From assembly GCF_000340215.1 (NCBI RefSeq), contig NW_006921535.1:451874-515873 (forward strand): DNA of 64,000 nucleotides, given 5' to 3'. Under the pieces are notes generated by a model that did no database searches, was not told where the DNA came from, and saw only the letters and a list, made by a program, of their open reading frames with translations. The first letter of the stretch is position 1, and the number at the start of each line of letters is the position of its first letter. The position numbers and the translations under genes are program-made. Below, piece by piece: positions 36,055-47,037 of this stretch. Source of the DNA: Pseudocercospora fijiensis CIRAD86 (lineage: Eukaryota > Ascomycota > Dothideomycetes > Mycosphaerellales > Mycosphaerellaceae).

Positions 36055-37976
36055 ACTCCTCCCTATCCGGCGCCTTAATCTCAACTATTATTTTCCCCGT
36101 ATTCTTCCCTTTAAACAACGCCCTTAGCGCCTCGGGCATCTTCTTAATCCCACCCTTTACAATCGTTTCCTGCCTCTTAATCTTCCCCTTAGCTAACTAT
36201 AGCGCCAAATCCTTTCGCGCCTTCTTATACTCCCTCTTAAAATTAAAAACTACAAACCCCTCTATGCGAATCCTTATACTAACAATTATTAAATAATTCC
36301 TCGGCCCCTTTATCTCCCTAGAATTATACTGTAAAATCCCCCTATATATTACAAACCTCGAATGCTCCTTCGCCCGACTTAACGCTAAATCTAAAACCTC
36401 CCCTCCGACATTATCGAAAAACATATCGATTAATCTAAACCTCTTCGTCGCCTCCCGAAACTCTTTCGTAAAATTCTTTCCCTTATAATTTAACGCTCTA
36501 TCAAATCCGAGTTCTTCTACTAACTATTTATATTTCGCCTCCGACCCTGCAATCCCTATTACTGTCGCTCCTTTCAATTTCGCAATCTGTCCTACTATAC
36601 TCCCCGTCGCCCCCGCCGCTCTAGAAACTACTACGAAATCCCTAGCTTTTACCTTTCCTATATTTAAAATCCTAAAATACGCTGTTAACCCCGTTATCCC
36701 TAGCACGCCTAGCGCATTAGAAGGTCTCCTATTTGGGGGCAAAGTAATTTTCGTAATAAGGTTATCTTTCAAAACTGCGATTTCCGTCTATCTAGACATT
36801 GCAACGACGAGTTCTCCTTTCGAGAATTTTTAAGATTTTAAGGCGATAATCTACCTCCTTTTAGGCGCCCCGCTCTTATAGGCTACTTAGACCTTCTAAC
36901 TTGTAATATCTTCTACACTTCCTTCTATAAGTAACTATTCTTGTATTATAAGAGACTATTCTATATACGGGTTAGCGGACTAAGCGAAGCCTATAGCGGA
37001 GCGCCTAAAACTAAACCGTTCGTCCTCTATATAATTGCCCGTAGGATTTTAGCACTTTTTAATATATAGGACAATAACTATATTAGACGAAGACAAATGT
37101 AGAAAAAGGGTCCTGCGCCTTAATAAGAAGATTATATGTTCCTATACAAAGCATTCGCTAATACGAGTACTATAGGCTCTATCTTCTATATACTAAGGCT
37201 AGTTGTCCGTACGATTCCGGATTTTAAGACAAATTTGCTACCCTTAAGAGCTAGTTAACTATAACGCCTAATCCTTCGAAGACCTAGATTATACGAGCTT
37301 CTTATAGGCACTATAAAGAAGGATCTCCGAAGTGTTTAAGACCTAGTCCTCGTTAATGTTGTCGCTATCTTGCTATCGAGAGGAAACGCTAAGACTTTTG
37401 TCGTAATCTGGCTTTTGTCGCAGTAGTTAGAATACGACAATAACGCTTTGTCGCGTGCTATCTTAGAGTTGGAGGGCCTTATTAAAGGTATCAAGAAGGG
37501 CCTCAGTTGCTTTGTATTATCCTATTATTGTAGAGGTGTTAAGTTGTAGCCTTCGAGGGCAGACAGCTGTATTCTATAGGCTGTTTTAGCCCGGTTTGTT
37601 CTCAGGCTTATAGGAGAAGAATCAGTTAGGTGTCGTTGAAATGTCGTGAAAGTCTAGTCAAAGCTTAATGAAAGTCTTCGTTACGTAATTCTTCATCCCG
37701 CAAGCCTGAATGGAGGTAGGCGATGATGCGGCCGACGCTTTCGCCGCGCATGATGGCGCCGAGTTTTACGGGCGGGATGTAGGATCTTGTGTCGTTGAGC
37801 CAGCCGCGCATGGCGGGGTCGAGGGAGCAGTAGTTTGGTTGGAAGAGGACTTCGCCATCTTTGAGGGAGGAGGGGGAGGGGGTTGGGTGTTGTCTTACGG
37901 TGAAGGTTTCGGGGGTTATGTGGTCTTTTGGTCGGGTTGCTAGGTGGATGGATTTGTAGGTTGATGGGAGGGACAT
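36055..37976 (-). pseudogene. Broken NADP-dependent medium-chain reductase (PTGR/leukotriene B4 dehydrogenase type)
   Basis: The first exon-like part, 37,976 down to about 37,690, is ordinary sequence. It encodes the N-terminal GroES-like segment, with NYCSLDPAMRGWLND and IMRGESVGRI typical of the prostaglandin/alkenal reductase subgroup. The rest resumes at about 36,850 and runs to about 36,055: ALGVLGITGLTAYF, then VVSRAAGATGSIVGQIAKLKG (Rossmann loop, normally SGAAGA), then MFFDNVGGE, ending IKKMPEALRALFKGKN. In this 3' part stops replace Trp (for example before TEIAVL and after KDLALS), a RIP signature. About 840 bp of unrelated sequence separates the two parts. Such enzymes reduce double bonds of enones with NADPH. 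This copy cannot make a full protein. Confidence 0.8.
36850..37690. other. ~840 bp insertion inside the broken reductase
   Basis: This stretch is unrelated to the reductase and splits it after its N-terminal ~80-100 residues. RIP damage looks milder from about 37,370 to 37,680. A small motif TTTGTCG occurs several times around 37,390-37,470, partly as inverted copies. I could not define terminal repeats, so the insertion's nature is open. Confidence 0.5.
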
Positions 37977-38488
37977 TTTTAGATGATTGATTTTATGCTG
38001 AGTGATTTTTTTCTGCTTCAGTTCCAGGGAGAGATTTAGGTATGGATCAAGGTCTAGAAGAAGATGAGAATGTATGTAGATTCAATATTGTAGGTCGGCG
38101 TACGGTACTACCCCGGCAACTGAAGTCGAACACCGAGGTTCAAACTTTCCTTGTGATCCGACCCCGATGTTCGGTACAGATTCTGCTTCATCCCCGATGC
38201 TAACATACGACAATACGGACGTAAGAGATCTGGACACTTCTATCAAATCCGAAACGCAGCTTGGCCAGAGGACGAAATACAGTATGCAAACGGGACCGCC
38301 CTTCGCCACCGACCAAGCACCCGCCCGCTACCTCCCCTTCCCCCTGTAGCAATTCCCATATCCTTCGAGATCATCAGTCTGTCATCTGGCTGGCATATGA
38401 CGCCGGCAATGGTATACTTGGATCGCTATCTTTGTGATAATACTGCGTGAAGTCGTGCATCACTGCGTTGACCCCCTAGCACCCCGAG
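37977..38488. other. Intergenic: former reductase promoter and hydroxylase 3' end
   Basis: Ordinary composition. It contains the sequence upstream of the broken reductase and the region downstream of the FAD hydroxylase stop. Short frames here look like chance frames. Confidence 0.5.
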
Positions 38489-39772
38489 TCAGCAAGACCT
38501 ACACAAAGCCCGCAGAGCGAGACGTACCAAAGTCATATCACGAAGCATCTTCCCTGACTCATCAGCCTCAGCCTGCTTCAAAAGATTCAAGAACCAATCA
38601 TTTCCGACAACTTCAGGCGAAGGATCCCAGAGCCGTGTGATGTTACCACTACTGATCGTATCGATGACCTGCCAGAACTTCTCTCGACGAACCGTATCAT
38701 ATTTGTCCAGAATACTCTCGTCGGCAAGGCCGGCGTAAATGCCATAGAGGCATTCGTAGAGTCCACCGATGTCGACAAAGCCTCCAGTCAAACCCATGCC
38801 ACCGCTGAATGCCCCCTGGTCAGCAATCGCGAAAGAATTTGGTCGCACTCATCGAGCTCAGTACACTTACAATGGATTGCAAAGATGTGCAGCATCGGCT
38901 GCAAGCAAAAATCTTCCTTTCCGCAATGTCTCGGCACACCTCTGATGAATCTTGTACGGGCTGAACCCAACGACTTCATACTCTCCTGGCTCCGGAGCTC
39001 CGGGAACGAGAGTCCTGAACTTCCAAGGTAATCGCTCGCGCATCTGCTCATTCGACAGGCCCAATTCTTCACCATACGTGACCCTCAGCAGTCGGTCATT
39101 TGAAAGCTGAGCAATCATGGAAAAATGCTCGGGATGGATCATGAAGTTGGAAGTCGGCCAGTCAAAGGAGGGCCATTTCGGATATCGCACATTCGTCGCT
39201 ACAATCTGTTTCTCCCACGTCTTCCCAGGGAAGGATGATGGGCCCAAAAGAAGGCGTCGAACGGTGCTTTGCCCGCCATCACAGCCTGCGATGTAATCCG
39301 CGAACAGCCGTTTCTCGCCATCTGGAGTCTTGACATCAACCCACGCTTGCTTCTCATCCTGGCCAAGGCCAACAACTTCATGGCTCATCAAAACTTCCGC
39401 CGACGGATACCGATCTAAATGGCCCTTAATAAGTGGAAGAAGTTCGGTGAGTGGTAAGGACACATTTCTCAAATCTTTCGGAAGCTTGTAAGCATCGATG
39501 CCAGTAATGTAAGTGCCATCCAGATATCTCCAGCACACTCCCGATCCATGGTATCCCACTTCAGCGACATCGTCCCAGATGCCTGCTCGTTTGAATTCGA
39601 AGATCGCAGGCGCGCTGTAGAATGATGCTCGAGGCTGCTTGTCAAGCTCGGCCGTCTTCTCAAGTATTGTTACTTTGATGCCGTGTTTTGCCAGCAGGAC
39701 GGCTAGAAGCAGCCCAGACGGGCCGGCTCCTACCACGAGAACTTTGAAGTCTTTGTTGACAGCTTGAGCCAT
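38489..39772 (-). CDS. FAD-dependent aromatic hydroxylase-like monooxygenase
   Basis: Two exons: 39,772-38,871 and 38,804-38,489, with a 66-nt intron (GTAAGT..CAG). The joined product is 405 residues. It shows the class A flavoprotein hydroxylase signatures in order: GAGPSG at residues 15-20 (FAD ADP-binding), the CDGGQSTVRR segment around Asp165-Gly166 (DG motif), and AADAAHLCNPFGGMG starting near 291 (FAD ribityl-binding GD motif, completed across the splice junction). Family members use NAD(P)H and oxygen to hydroxylate phenolic or similar aromatic rings. The substrate cannot be read from the sequence. It lacks the C-terminal thioredoxin-like domain of phenol 2-monooxygenases, so it is closer to the short salicylate/hydroxybenzoate-type enzymes. 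Its neighbours are also oxidative enzymes. The start is the first Met before the Rossmann motif. Confidence 0.85.
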
Positions 39773-40105
39773 GTTGTTGAGCTGAGCACGGGTTTCAGAG
39801 AAAATCTAACCTCTGACGCATAACGTGAATGCAAGCAAGGGGATGGAAAAGGTATCGTACATGTCACCAGCTCGGTCATGCCGGTGATGTTTGATCCGAC
39901 TACCAGCCTCGTCGACTACTGTTGTGTGGGAAAAATGTCTAAACGAACTGCCGGACAACCTCTGAACCCTAAGCCAAATGCACCCCACTTCACTCCTCCA
40001 CCAGTAAAGGCCACACTCTCCACAAACCCACAACCATGCGGATTACAATAATGAAATCAGTCCCTTCTGCGAGGCCTTGGCTGTTCTCCCAGCCCAGCAA
40101 CGCCT
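39773..40105. other. Intergenic between two minus-strand genes
   Basis: Upstream region of the hydroxylase and 3' flank of the dehydrogenase gene. No further gene seen. Confidence 0.5.
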
Positions 40106-41161
40106 TCAAGTCGAACGGCTCTCGCTCAACCATTTATAAACGACTCTGGCATCCTTCCCCTTATATCGATCGTCCGCTGCCGCTTCCTCGAAAGCTGCAA
40201 GGGTAGGCTTGTCAAGGACCGTCCTAGCTCCAGCCTGCTCTGCCAACTCGATCCCCATCTCCAAAACCTTCTTGCACAGCTCAATACGGAACCCGCCTTC
40301 GTAATCTCTAGACGAAGGCACGTTCTCCTGCACTCCCGGCACAGGATTCGAATGCGAAACGACCCAGTTCTGGCCTCCACTCGCATTGATAACTTGCGTA
40401 AGCGTCTTCGGATCGTACCCAAGTTTGACGCCCATATTCAAAGCCTCGCTCGAGGCAAGAGATGTGATGGCCGAGATGTAATTGTTGATGACTTTGAAAG
40501 ACACGCCCGCGCCTACTGGGCCGCAAAGGAAGATTGATGACTCTTTCCCCATGGGCTTGAGGATGTTTTTGATCTGGGGAAATCGGGCTTCGGGGTTGTT
40601 GGTCCCAACCATGAAGGCGAGCGTGCCTGCTTGAGCACCCATCGGTCCACCAGAAACTGGCGCGTCGCTGAAATCAATATTCGAGCCAGCCGGCAAGCTT
40701 TGGGCGCACGTCTCGACCGCAGCGCTCACTTTGTCAATCGTCGCTCGTTCGATCGTGCCGCACTCGATTAGGAGTTTTTTGACAGGTCCTTTGCATGCTA
40801 TGGCGGAGACTCCGGCCAGGATCCCAGTGCCGGAGTCGAGATAGACTGATTTCACTGCAGGTGAGTCCGGAAGCATGGTGATGACTATATCAGCGACCTG
40901 GACAGCGTGGAGACCAGTGGCGGCGACTGCAACTGGACCTTGGCCTGCTGTTTCCTGGTAGAACTTCTCGATCACTGCCTCGCTGATATCGCTGATGTAT
41001 AGGGTTGTCTCTTGAGGGAGTTTCTTTCGAAGGTTGATGGCCATGGGATAGCCCATGACACCAAGGCCTAATCAATGCTTTCAGAATGATCTTCCACTTT
41101 CTGCCTTTTAAGTTGTTCTCGACATACCAATGAATGCAACACAATTCTCTGGCGAAGGCAT
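40106..41161 (-). CDS. 3-hydroxyisobutyrate dehydrogenase-like oxidoreductase
   Basis: Exon 1 is 41,161-41,128 (34 nt) and exon 2 is 41,067-40,106, with a 60-nt intron (GTATGT..TAG). The product is 331 residues, the usual length for this family. Splicing restores the NAD(P)-binding loop FIGLGVMGYPMAINL at residues 10-24, which would be cut if translation started in exon 2. DAPVSGG at 146-152 is the substrate-binding signature, and Lys203 in FKVINNY is the expected catalytic lysine. The C-terminal GKDARVVYKWL fits the cofactor-binding tail. Beta-hydroxyacid dehydrogenases of this type oxidise 3-hydroxyisobutyrate (valine degradation) or related acids such as tartronate semialdehyde. No targeting peptide is evident, so a mitochondrial valine role is uncertain. 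It is divergent from the CMD-like gene across a 391-bp shared promoter. Confidence 0.88.
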
Positions 41162-41552
41162 CTTGGCTGAGATTCCTGCTGGTCAGCAAGAAACGATGTA
41201 ATGATTCCTCAGTTTGCAATAATGCTGTCTCAACACACTACGCCTGCCACATTCGCCTTTTGCTCTTCAAGTAACAATGCTGAGAAGGCCGTGGAATTCG
41301 CACTTCACACGCCCAATTGTCAATGTCTATCATCCGTGATCGGTGCTCAAAATTCCTTCCTATCCTCATCTTCAGGCGGGGTACCTTAGCTCCGGGTATC
41401 AAGCCCTGCTCTCTGATCAACGACATCGCTTGATGATGATTGATATAGGAAGTACAAAATTCCTCAAGCCTTACAATTGACTTCCCACCTCCCCTACGAA
41501 CAAAAAAAAAAAGAAATCCACCTAACTCCAGCCCACCTAAATACGTACAATT
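41162..41552. promoter_or_regulatory. Shared divergent promoter region
   Basis: This 391-bp gap separates the start codons of the dehydrogenase (minus) and the CMD-like gene (plus), so both promoters must lie in or overlap it. It suggests co-regulation. No specific factor site was identified. Confidence 0.5.
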
Positions 41553-42395
41553 ATGTCCGAATCCCACCACGAAAAGATAAAATCCTCCTTCATCTCCACC
41601 CTAGGCTCCACAACCTGGTACTCCAACCCATCATGGTCCACCCTCTCAACGCACGACCCCGAAATCATGCCCTCAATCATATCCCTCCTCTCGCTCCCCA
41701 AGAAGAAAAAAAACCTGACCCCAAAATTCCAAGCCCTAGTCTCCCTCGCCATAGACGCATCGTCCACACATTTATACGTCCCGGGAATGCACCAACAAAT
41801 TTCCGCCGCGGCAGCGTTGGGCGCGACGAAGATTGAAGTGTTGGAAGTGTTGGAGTTGACGAGTACGTTGGGGATTCATGCGGCGAATATTGGGGTTCCG
41901 ATTTTGGTGGATGTGTTGAGGGAGGAGGGGATGGAGAATGTGACTGCTGGGAATGAGGATGATGGTGGAAGAAGGTTGGAATTGAAGAGATTGTTTGAGA
42001 AGAAACGTGGGTATTGGCATACTTTCTGGGATGATATATTACGCTTGGATCCCGGGTTATTCGAGGCTTATACCGCGTTCTCGAGTGTTCCTTGGGAGAG
42101 GAAGGAAGGGGGGTTAAGTCCTATGGTATGTCTTTTTGCCCACTTCCCCTCGCTGACTACTGATTGCTGATTTTTTTTTTCTTGTTCGCATTAGGAGAAA
42201 GAATTAATTTATTGTGCCTTCGATGCTGCCGCCACGCATTTGTATGTTTCGGGTTTGAAGGAACATATGAGGAATGCTTTGAAGTATGGGGCGAGTGTGG
42301 GACAGATTTTGGAGGTTTTGGAGTTGGCGATGCCGTTGAGTTTTCATACGTTGAACGTTGGTGCGCCGATTGTTGCGGAGGTTTTTAAGGAATGA
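41553..42395 (+). CDS. Carboxymuconolactone decarboxylase-like protein, tandem domains
   Basis: Exons 41,553-42,125 and 42,195-42,395, with a 69-nt intron (GTATGT..TAG); product 257 residues. The protein is an internal duplication. The first half has THLYVPGMHQQ followed by IEVLEVLELTSTLGIHAANIG. The second half has THLYVSGLKEHM followed by GQILEVLELAMPLSFHTLNVG. This helical pattern is that of CMD/AhpD-like proteins. The CxxC pair used by redox-active AhpD members is absent from both halves, so a peroxidase role is unlikely. CMD proteins act on muconolactones in aromatic ring-cleavage pathways, but many fungal homologues have no known function. The G+T-rich, T-ending codon use of the second half differs from neighbouring genes. 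Confidence 0.8.
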
Positions 42396-42916
42396 TAGAT
42401 CTTGTCAAGCGCAACACATTCGTCATCGAAATGGTGTCTCGTTATTACCCTTTTGGAGTTGTTCCTCTCTTTGAATCTTCTCGCATTATTTCCGGACGTC
42501 CGATCGATGCTTGTTCAGCTTGTGATACCCACGTTCTCCACACCCACATATCCACACCTCCACACTCCGCATGAATCCGGAGTAGAGCACTCCCATCTGC
42601 CGAGAACCAGCAATGCCTCCTCTTTTCGAGGGCAAACTCGTGAAGCATGGTGCATGATGAAGGGACATGATCGTTGTTGATTACGACGCAGACGGTCATG
42701 AATGCTACGCCCCATCATCTGCGGAGGCATGTGGAGTACACAGATCGGCAAGTGAGGAAGTTGAGCCGTGAATGTGGGCGTACCGTAGCAGAAAAGGTCA
42801 CAATCCATGTGTGCATGTAGAGGTATTTGTGCACGCTGTGAGTCCTCAGCATTACATTGCGTTATCGTGTTTCCTGCTTTGTAGTTCAATTCGTTCACTC
42901 CTAGATCCAATCCAGC
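42396..42916. other. Intergenic: promoter of the VAO-like gene
   Basis: Contains the 3' end of the CMD-like gene and the upstream region of the flavin oxidase. Several short overlapping frames on both strands look like chance frames; none has a recognisable domain. Confidence 0.5.
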
Positions 42917-44762
42917 ATGGAGACTTCAACGGTCGGTCCAATACGATACGCCGACCCCGAGTACCAGAAATCTCACGACGGGCTTTTCGCCGGTCGTCCA
43001 AGAGGGCCAGTCAAGCATGTGCTTCCTCCTGGAGTAGACCAAATAGCGTTTGAAGAAGCAGTCTCGGAGCTGGTGGGAATTTTGGGAGCAGAATATGTCT
43101 TCACGGCAGATGCTTTGTCAGATTACATCGACCCTTACGCCACGGTTCATGAACAGAGCACAATTCCAAGCGCTGCGGTGTGTCCAGCCAATGCCGAAGA
43201 GCTCCGATCCATTCTAGCTGTGGCGAATAAGTACCAAATCCCAGTATGGACGTTTTCCAGAGGCAAGAACCTGGGCTATGGAGGACCTTCGCCACGCGTA
43301 TCTGGCTCGATAGCGCTCGATCTGCATCGCATGAACCGAGTGCTGGAAGTCAACGAGAAGTTTGCGTATGCCGTTGTGGAGCCGGGCGTGACGTTCCAAG
43401 ATCTCTACAAAGAGTGCGCCAGACAAAAGCTGAACGTCTGGCCATCGACGCCAAGCTTGGGCTGGGGCTCTGTCGTTGGCAATACGCTCGACCGTGGCCA
43501 AGGCTTTGTCCCGACTGCCAACCACTTCGAACATGTCTCTGGCATGGAGGTGATGCTTGCAGATGGATCAATTGTGCGCACAGGCCAGTGGGCACAGAGT
43601 AACAGTGCATCAAGCCACCTGTCCAAGTTCACCTTCGGCCCCGGAATCGATAGCTTGTTCATGCAGTCCAATCTTGGTATCGTCATCAAGATGGGAATCG
43701 GACTCACGCCAGCGCCCGAGGCCATCCTCAGCTGCAGCTTCTGGATGCCAGAGGAAGAAGACATCGACGTGATCGCCGACGTCTTTGGCGATCTTCGACG
43801 GAGGCAGATTCTGTCAAGCACGTACGCCTTCAACATCGTGGAATGGGCTTCAATTTTCGGAAAACGCCACGATTGGTGGAGTGGGAGTGGACCAATCCCC
43901 AGCTGGCGCTTGAAGGAGATTCAGCAGCAGCTTGACACGGGCCACTGGACGGTGAGGTTCAGTTTCTATGGCCCGCCAACAGTGAACAAGGCGCAGTACG
44001 ACGAAGTGGTCAAGAGCGTTCTGAAGCGAGTGCCTGGAAGCGAAAGTCGCTTCAAATGCCAAGAGTTCCGCTCCGACGACGGAGGGGCGCTTGACGCTGC
44101 GAGCGTGCCGATGCCTTACGGGGGCATGTTCGTCGGCGTGCCGACATTGTGGAGCTTGCCATTAGTCAATTTCGTGGTGCGGTCCAGTGGTGGTGTCGGT
44201 GCGCATGGGGCCTACGCGGCGATAATCCCGCTCGACGGCGCGGTGATGCGCGAGTGGGTGGTGACGGCGCGGCAGGTGTACGAAGCGCAAGGCCTGGACG
44301 CCATGTGCGACTTCTTCATCCACGAGAAGCACGCCGTCTTCGTGTGCATGTTGATCTTCGACAAGACCGATCCCGAGCATTGTGCCGCCACCGACCGCAT
44401 CTTCTTCAGGCTGTTTGAGGAGGGCAAGAAGAGAGGCTTCAGCAAGTACCGCGCGCATGTCAATCACATGGGTGAGTTGATCTCATATCGCTTCCAATCT
44501 CCGAGCATTGTGGTGCTGACGCGTTCGTGCCGCAGACCTGGTCGCGGAGCAGAACGACTTCAACGGCTTCGCGTACCGCAAGTTCGTCGAGCGCTTGAAG
44601 GACGCCGTTGATCCGAACGGAATTCTTTCGCCGGGCAAGTCAGGCATCTGGCCGCAGAGCTATCGACATCTGCGCGAGACAACAGAGCAGATCCATGAAG
44701 CGTTTGGGTATAAGTCTGCCGTGCGCCATGACTCCATCAATGGATGTGGTGATGGAAAATAA
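42917..44762 (+). CDS. Vanillyl-alcohol oxidase / 4-cresol dehydrogenase-like flavoenzyme
   Basis: Exons 42,917-44,471 and 44,536-44,762, with a 64-nt intron (GTGAGT..CAG); product 593 residues. An FAD-binding PCMH-type domain covers roughly residues 84-270, with FSRGKNLGYGG (Tyr121) and LGWGSVVGNTLDRG. The C-terminal cap/substrate domain contains GVGAHGAY (His430), YRAHV (Tyr511-Arg512) and the family ending DAVDPNGILSPGKSGIWP. Aligned by eye to vanillyl-alcohol oxidase as I remember it, His430 corresponds to the histidine that binds FAD covalently, and Tyr121, Tyr511 and Arg512 to substrate-binding residues. The catalytic Asp of the LGGGS loop is replaced by Ser180. Relatives oxidise 4-alkylphenols such as vanillyl alcohol or eugenol. 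Substrate here is unknown. It fits the aromatic-oxidation theme of the neighbours. Confidence 0.87.
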
Positions 44763-45209
44763 GCGCGTGGAAGATGGGAATCATGGGATGTGTTATGATT
44801 GTTGTGATTGAAGATGGTTATGTAGAAAGGAAGGTTAATTACAGAAGGTAACCGTTCCTCCATTAGTCAGCCGACCCCTGGGCTGTTGCTTCCTTGCTTT
44901 CCGTAACAGGATGGTCGCTATACCAAGCAAAGTAGCTAGGAAATTGAACGAATACCTTGCCAAAGAATACTCAACATAATTTCACATCTTCCCTTCACGC
45001 TTTCAAAATAATGCCCTAAGTTCCTAACTACACCACTATACACAAAAACATTACCACAATACACATCATCCATCATACCGCTTGCTTACTGACTTTCCCT
45101 CCCTTCAATTCAAAAACAAAAAAACCACAACGCCTCAAAACATCAACACCCAATCTCGCCAACGCGGGTATCCTCAAAAACCACCAACAAGCAAAGAAAA
45201 AACAAATCC
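44763..45209. other. Convergent intergenic region
   Basis: Lies between the 3' ends of the flavin oxidase (plus) and alpha-amylase (minus). A/C-rich around 45,000-45,200; no gene seen. Confidence 0.5.
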
Positions 45210-47037
45210 TCAAAAATCTTCAATCCCATGTCTCCACTTCGCAGATCTCACCTTCATCCCACGACGCTTACTGCTCACACCACAAAGGCCATTCCCAAGC
45301 GAAGCAGTAGGATAATATACCTTGGGTAATCCAGAAGCCATGGGGACAGAGAGGGTTCCATCATCGCTGGCCGTCAGAGTCGTGCAGCCCACAAGTTCCG
45401 TGACCTCGGTGCCGGCATCGTACCCGGAGGCGAGGGAGAGGGTGTAGCTGCTTCCGCTCGTGCCAGCGTTGGTCAGGACAGTGACCATATCTCCTTTTCT
45501 CATCGCAATGACGTTGGAGTCGGTGTAGATGGGGTAGTTTTGGTAGGTGAGGTATGTTGAGTCCTGATTTGCGGCGTTGGCTCGTGCGGCATTGAGCAGT
45601 TGAAGGAGGACGTAGAGGTCGGCGTCTTCGTTGTAGCCTGAGAGCCAAACGGCTTCTCGGTTGTAGGGGGTGGAGCTGCCGCCGAGAGCGTTGTAGTGTT
45701 GTTCTTGGCCTTGGTAGATGACCGGAATGCCATCGGTCAGCATGGTGAAGGTCACGACGTTCTTGGCAAGAGCCATGTCGCCATTGACGGATGCAAAGCG
45801 AGGCTTCACACGCACGACATGTTAGCAACCCGTTGCCGAGAATGGTACCGTGCTTACGACATACCTGATCGTGGTTCTCGGAGAATGTTCCAAGTAAAGA
45901 GGTGTCGGCACAGCCACCGGCCTTCACCACGTTGATCATATCCGCCAAGTTCGACATGCTTCCCGATGTACTCGAGAAGGCGGAAATCAGCGGGAAGTAC
46001 CTGCAGATCTTGTGGTCAGCCACTCGGAAATTTGGCAGCTGTGTCACACGACCACTTCCGATCGACGCCTCGACGAGCAGGGATTGCCAACGTACATTGC
46101 ATAGTTGAAGACTCCTGGAAGGTAGTCTTGATATCCGCAAACCACGTCGCTGTCCGCATTATACGCCTCCCCCAGCGAGTAGATGCCAGCTGAACTTTGG
46201 AATGATGCCCAGAAGTCGGTGTTGACCTCCATGATTGAGTCGATGCGAAAGCCATCAATCGAGTATTCGGAAACGATTTGAGCCGCCCACGAGTTCCAGA
46301 CGCTGGAGACATTTGACGCTTCGGTCTTGAGATCAGGCAGGGGTACATTCGTGGATCCCATCCAGCATTGCTCGAGGTTGGTCTTTTGAAGCATGTTAGT
46401 GGTTGCTGTGATTTCCAGAAGCTTGAAGGTTGAGGGATACTTACGAGATCACTTGGATCATAGTTATTCGAGCAATACGAATGAAAGTAGCTGGACGAGT
46501 CAAAAGGCACGAAGGTGCTGTAGTCAACACTGTCAGGTGATCCTTGCCAGGCAAAGTGGTTGACTACGATATCCACCATGAGGTACTGCAATAAATTTGG
46601 TCAGCTCTCACTTGAAAACCGAGCGCTGATCAACGCACCATGCCACGTGAGTGTAGTTCGGCGGCAAGATTCTTTAAATCCTGCGCGGTGCCGAAATGAT
46701 CCTCAACTTCATTGATATTCGTCTGCCAATAGCCATGATATGCTGCGCCGTCAACAGTGAGACCTTGCAGCTGATAGGTGATAGGCGAGATCCAAATCGC
46801 ATCGAAGCCCATGTTTTGAATGTAGTCGAGACGGTTTATGAGACCTGCCCATGTCCCGCCACACCAATCGCCACTACCGGTCTCACATGCTGCTGTTGTC
46901 GAGCCATCGGTGCGTGCAAATCTATCCGTCACGACTTGATAGATTCTTCTGCTTCGCCAGTCACTTCCACTCGCGGCAAGGGCGGGACGTGTGAGGCCCA
47001 ACGCCAATAGCGCCGAGATAATGCTGAGGAAATTCAT
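45210..47037 (-). CDS. Secreted alpha-amylase (GH13)
   Basis: Five exons: 47,037-46,639; 46,585-46,445; 46,382-46,096; 46,000-45,865; 45,803-45,210. Introns of 53, 62, 95 and 61 nt have GT..AG ends, and the spliced frame of 518 residues closes exactly. A signal peptide covers about residues 1-21 ([20 protein letters not shown]). GH13 regions are DIVVNH (138-143), [10 protein letters not shown] with nucleophile Asp228, GEAY with acid/base Glu252, and ENHD with Asp320. [13 protein letters not shown] follows, and a beta-sandwich domain C ([11 protein letters not shown]) closes the protein. It hydrolyses internal alpha-1,4 bonds of starch outside the cell. Region II lacks the Lys-His pair of the Taka-amylase VKHV motif; it has Met-Glu instead, so substrate binding may differ. 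There is no C-terminal starch-binding module. Confidence 0.92.

Larger units (their letters stand above)
1..37690. repeat. RIP-mutated repeat island
   Basis: The whole stretch is saturated with TpA and poor in CpA and TpG, while CpG stays common. This is the signature of fungal repeat-induced point mutation acting on CpA. No intact gene is present. Long frames can be followed only by reading through TAA and TAG codons that replace Gln or Trp. Several transposon families are recognisable inside, and an ~8 kb unit is present twice, as RIP requires. The composition changes abruptly near 37,690, where ordinary coding sequence begins. Small patches at 11,190-11,370, 12,590-12,760 and 14,165-14,290 keep more CpA/TpG and look less mutated. 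Confidence 0.92.

Noticed and set aside
38867..38870. Hydroxylase ending at the first stop as a 301-residue protein
   Set aside because: Splicing a 66-nt intron completes the conserved NPFGG motif and gives a full-length enzyme.
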